From Pararhizobium sp. IMCC3301 (lineage in GTDB: Bacteria > Pseudomonadota > Alphaproteobacteria > Rhizobiales > GCA-2746425), in NCBI RefSeq assembly GCF_030758315.1, contig NZ_CP132336.1, positions 3,253,001 to 3,317,000 on the forward strand: DNA of 64,000 nucleotides, read 5' to 3'. Below, piece after piece: positions 61,760-64,000 of the stretch. Position 1 is the first letter of the stretch. Each line of letters begins with the position of its first letter. The translations under genes and the position numbers were made by a program. The notes beneath the pieces were generated by a model that did no database searches, had not been told where the DNA came from, and was given only the letters and a program-made list of their open reading frames with translations.

Positions 61760-63720
61760 ACAAGCCGCTGTCGTCGGACCTCATCCAAAAGATGGACGTC
61801 TATTGGCGTGCAGCCAACTATCTCTCGGTTGGTCAGATCTATCTGTACGATAACCCTTTGCTCGAAATTCCCTTGAGTCTTGAGCATGTGAAGCCGCGAC
61901 TGCTCGGCCACGGGGGTACAACTCCGGGGTTGAACTTCATCTATGTCCATTTGAATCGCATTATCAACAAACATGACCTGAACATGCTGTATGTCACCGG
62001 CCCGGGGCACGGTGGCCCGGGCCTGGTGGCCAACACCTATCTCGAGGGTAGCTACAGCGAGCTCTATCCGGACATCTCTCTGGACGAACCTGGGATGAAA
62101 AAGCTGTTCAAGCAGTTTTCCTTTCCCGGAGGCATTCCAAGTCACGTCGCGGCGGAGACACCGGGCTCCATCAATGAAGGCGGTGAACTCGGCTATTGCC
62201 TGTCGCATGCCTACGGCGCAGCCTTCGACAATCCCGACCTTCTGGTCGCTTGCGTCGTGGGAGATGGCGAGGCGGAAACTGCTCCACTCGCCACCAGCTG
62301 GCACTCGAACGAGTTTCTCAATCCGGTGCATGACGGCGCGGTCCTGCCGATCCTGCATCTGAACGGCTACAAGATTGCGGGCCCCACCGTGCTTTCCCGC
62401 ATTCCCCGTGACGAGCTCGAATCGCTGTTCCGCGGCTACGGCTACACGCCGCACTTCGTCGAGGGCGACGACCCGATGGAGATGCATCAACTCATGGCCG
62501 CGACGCTCGACACCGTGATCGCAAACATCCGGGACATCCAACAGGACGCCCGCGCCAATGGATTCAAGCTGCGTCCGCTCTGGCCCATGATCATCCTGCG
62601 CTCGCCAAAGGGCTGGACCGACCCGAAGGAGGTCGACGGCAAACAGACCGAGGGCACATATCGCTCGCACCAGGTGCCGATGGGCGACATGAGCCACCCA
62701 GGGCACGTGAAGATTCTGGAAGAGTGGCTGGCGAGTTATCGCCCGCAGGAACTGTTCGACGAGACCGGCAGGCTCCAACCCGAACTCGCTGAACTGGCCC
62801 CGCGCGGCCCGCGACGGATGGGCGCCAATCCGCACGCCAACGGCGGCCTGCTGCTGCGCGACTTGCACCTACCGGACTTCCGCGATTACGCGGTCAAGAT
62901 ACCAAAACCTGGCAGCGCGAGCGCCGAAGCAACGCGCATCCAGGGCCAGATGATCCGCGACGTGGTGAAACTCAACCCCGAAACTTTCCGTGTTTTTAGT
63001 CCGGACGAAACGGCGTCGAACCGCTGGGGTGCCGTGTTTGAGGTGACGAACCGTTGCTCGACCGCGGAAATCGTTCCGGGCGACGACCACGTCGCGCCGG
63101 ACGGCCGGGTGATGGAGGTCCTGAGCGAGCACCAGTGCGAAGGATGGCTCGAAGGATATCTGCTCACGGGCAGGCATGGCTTCTTCTCATGCTACGAAGC
63201 CTTCATCCACATCATCGATTCGATGTTCAACCAGCATGCCAAATGGCTCGACGTGGCAAACCACATTCCATGGCGACGGCCAATTGCTTCGCTGAACTAC
63301 CTGCTCTCGTCACACGTGTGGCGGCAGGATCACAACGGTTTCAGCCATCAGGATCCGGGCTTCATTGACCATGTCATGAGCAAGAAGGCAGAGGTCATCC
63401 GCGTCTATCTGCCGCCCGACGCCAATACCCTGCTCTCCGTTACCGATCATTGCCCGGACGGAGAAACGCTGCAAGCAGTGAGTGCGTGCGCGGAGCGTGT
63501 GATTGACCGGATACGGGTGCTCGGCGGCAACGTGCTCGTCTTCGCACATCGCGACATCCTGCGCGTCCTCTCAGTCCGTTGGCTCGGCCTTCCCGCGGCA
63601 GACGCCCGGCATCTATATCTTGACACCGCCGCACTCAGCATTCTTGGGTATCATCACGACTCGGTCGAGCCGGTCATTCGTCTGTGGAACGAAACGCAAC
63701 CGTCAGACAATCAGTTCTGA
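61756..63720 (+). CDS. Phosphoketolase lacking its C-terminal domain, joined to a histidine phosphatase tail
   Basis: Residues 1 to about 566 match xylulose-5-phosphate/fructose-6-phosphate phosphoketolase: [20 protein letters not shown], the thiamine-diphosphate motif [20 protein letters not shown], and [20 protein letters not shown]. At about 63453 (LLSVTDHC) the protein switches in frame to the end of a histidine phosphatase ([53 protein letters not shown]). Intact phosphoketolase has about 790 residues, so some 225 are missing, and the phosphatase lacks its N-terminal RHG motif. Activity is doubtful. Confidence 0.88.
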   Translation: MNKPLSSDLIQKMDVYWRAANYLSVGQIYLYDNPLLEIPLSLEHVKPRLLGHGGTTPGLNFIYVHLNRIINKHDLNMLYVTGPGHGGPGLVANTYLEGSYSELYPDISLDEPGMKKLFKQFSFPGGIPSHVAAETPGSINEGGELGYCLSHAYGAAFDNPDLLVACVVGDGEAETAPLATSWHSNEFLNPVHDGAVLPILHLNGYKIAGPTVLSRIPRDELESLFRGYGYTPHFVEGDDPMEMHQLMAATLDTVIANIRDIQQDARANGFKLRPLWPMIILRSPKGWTDPKEVDGKQTEGTYRSHQVPMGDMSHPGHVKILEEWLASYRPQELFDETGRLQPELAELAPRGPRRMGANPHANGGLLLRDLHLPDFRDYAVKIPKPGSASAEATRIQGQMIRDVVKLNPETFRVFSPDETASNRWGAVFEVTNRCSTAEIVPGDDHVAPDGRVMEVLSEHQCEGWLEGYLLTGRHGFFSCYEAFIHIIDSMFNQHAKWLDVANHIPWRRPIASLNYLLSSHVWRQDHNGFSHQDPGFIDHVMSKKAEVIRVYLPPDANTLLSVTDHCPDGETLQAVSACAERVIDRIRVLGGNVLVFAHRDILRVLSVRWLGLPAADARHLYLDTAALSILGYHHDSVEPVIRLWNETQPSDNQF

Positions 63721-63734
63721 AAAAGGAAAGTACT

Positions 63735-64000
63735 ATGCAAATCGGAATGATCGGTCTTGGAAGGATGGGGGCAAACATGGTGCGGCGACTTCTTAAGGAA
63801 GATCACAAGTGTGTGGTTTTCGACAAGTCGTCCGAAACGGTGGGGCTGCTGACACAGGAAGGGGCTATCGGGGCTGCTTCGCTATCAGATTTCGTGGAAA
63901 AGCTGCAGATACCGAGGCAATCTGGATGATGGTTCCGGCTGCGTTGGTGGAGCAACTTATCTCGGACATTCTGCCACAGCTTGACCCCAGTGACATCCTC
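63735..64000 (+). pseudogene. gnd: 6-phosphogluconate dehydrogenase, N-terminal part, frameshifted and cut by window edge
   Basis: ATG 63735 follows AAAGGAAAG. The frame reads MQIGMIGLGRMGANMVRRLL, the NADP motif, and SDFVEKLQIPR, then stops at TGA 63930. Adding one G at 63914-63917 would continue as AIWMMVPAALVEQLISDILP to the window end, the normal gnd sequence. It could be a real mutation or a base-calling error in a short G run. gnd commonly sits with phosphoketolase and a histidine phosphatase. Confidence 0.8.

Larger units (their letters stand above)
10041..64000. mobile_element. Genomic island integrated at tRNA-Phe (right end outside window)
   Basis: Everything to the right of the tRNA looks acquired. 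There is a tyrosine recombinase beside the tRNA 3' end, an AlpA-like gene, three insertion sequences, repeated gene modules, many truncated genes and no obvious housekeeping genes. I found no second copy of the tRNA 3' end inside the window, so the right boundary is beyond 64000 or has been lost. The island carries energy-metabolism, stress and metal genes rather than conjugation or phage genes. Confidence 0.7.

Noticed and set aside
10041-64000. A CRISPR array or prophage
   Set aside because: No regularly spaced repeats, cas genes, capsid, terminase or tail genes were seen. The repeats present are gene-sized or single palindromes.

Overview
The window is alphaproteobacterial DNA. Two parts can be told apart: a conserved chromosomal left end (about 1-10040), and from 10041 to the right edge a large, composite, partly decayed genomic island inserted at the 3' end of a tRNA-Phe gene. 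The evidence for an alphaproteobacterium is the housekeeping run infA, maf, nnr, yacG, tRNA-Phe, the TRAP transporter operon, and the island genes, which look like Rhodobacterales/Hyphomicrobiales types. The genus cannot be fixed from sequence reading alone.

Left end (1-10040). A tripartite TRAP carboxylate transporter (DctP end, DctQ, DctM) is followed on the same strand by a D-2-hydroxyacid dehydrogenase, an M24 creatinase/prolidase-like protein and an amidohydrolase of the gamma-resorcylate decarboxylase type; this is probably one catabolic operon. A convergent pirin gene follows, then infA, maf, the bifunctional NAD(P)HX repair gene nnr, yacG and tRNA-Phe(GAA).

Island entry (10041-18013). 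A tyrosine recombinase, an AlpA-like HTH protein and an unknown gene sit next to the tRNA. Then comes wreckage: an hsdR N-terminal fragment, a truncated IS1380 transposase, a zinc alcohol dehydrogenase split by a 935-bp IS5-type element with a 3-bp TTA target duplication, and an aldehyde dehydrogenase fragment fused in frame to a decayed SPW/VKOR-like membrane protein.

Island middle (18017-36414). This part holds an ECF sigma factor, an operon of an ethylbenzene-dehydrogenase-like haem-domain protein, a membrane protein and an RquA-like methyltransferase whose 3' end has been replaced by a palindrome, DUF4396 with an IS630 element at its 5' end, CBS-domain genes, cyclopropane fatty acid synthase, an FAD oxidoreductase, cytochrome c, SPW/VKOR, an epimerase fused to a metal-binding domain, an intact alcohol dehydrogenase, a PRC-barrel chimera and a cupin.

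Inverted-repeat segment (36479-58912). Two essentially identical 1.8-kb inverted copies, each carrying a PRC-barrel gene and a small membrane-protein gene, flank 18.8 kb. Inside are a complete arginine deiminase operon (arcDABC), a phospholipase D/endonuclease pair, a ketone-body/PHB set (3-hydroxybutyrate dehydrogenase, acetoacetate decarboxylase, patatin), CBS and methyltransferase genes, and an archaeal-type (type II) GAPDH.

Right end (58958-64000). A CopB-like P1B ATPase, a small protein, a phosphoketolase fused in frame to a histidine phosphatase tail, and a frameshifted gnd cut by the window edge.

How it may work together (inference): arginine fermentation, phosphoketolase, alcohol/aldehyde dehydrogenases, a possible rhodoquinone-type methyltransferase, CBS and PRC proteins and copper export suggest an energy-limited, low-oxygen survival island, in gene content like the low-oxygen-activated (lxa) locus described in Burkholderia cenocepacia. 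Supporting this, a 14-bp Fnr/Crp-geometry palindrome (CTRAY-N4-RTYAG) recurs in front of island genes and I found none in front of the core genes. The island is also marked by repeated modules and by several in-frame gene fusions left by deletions.
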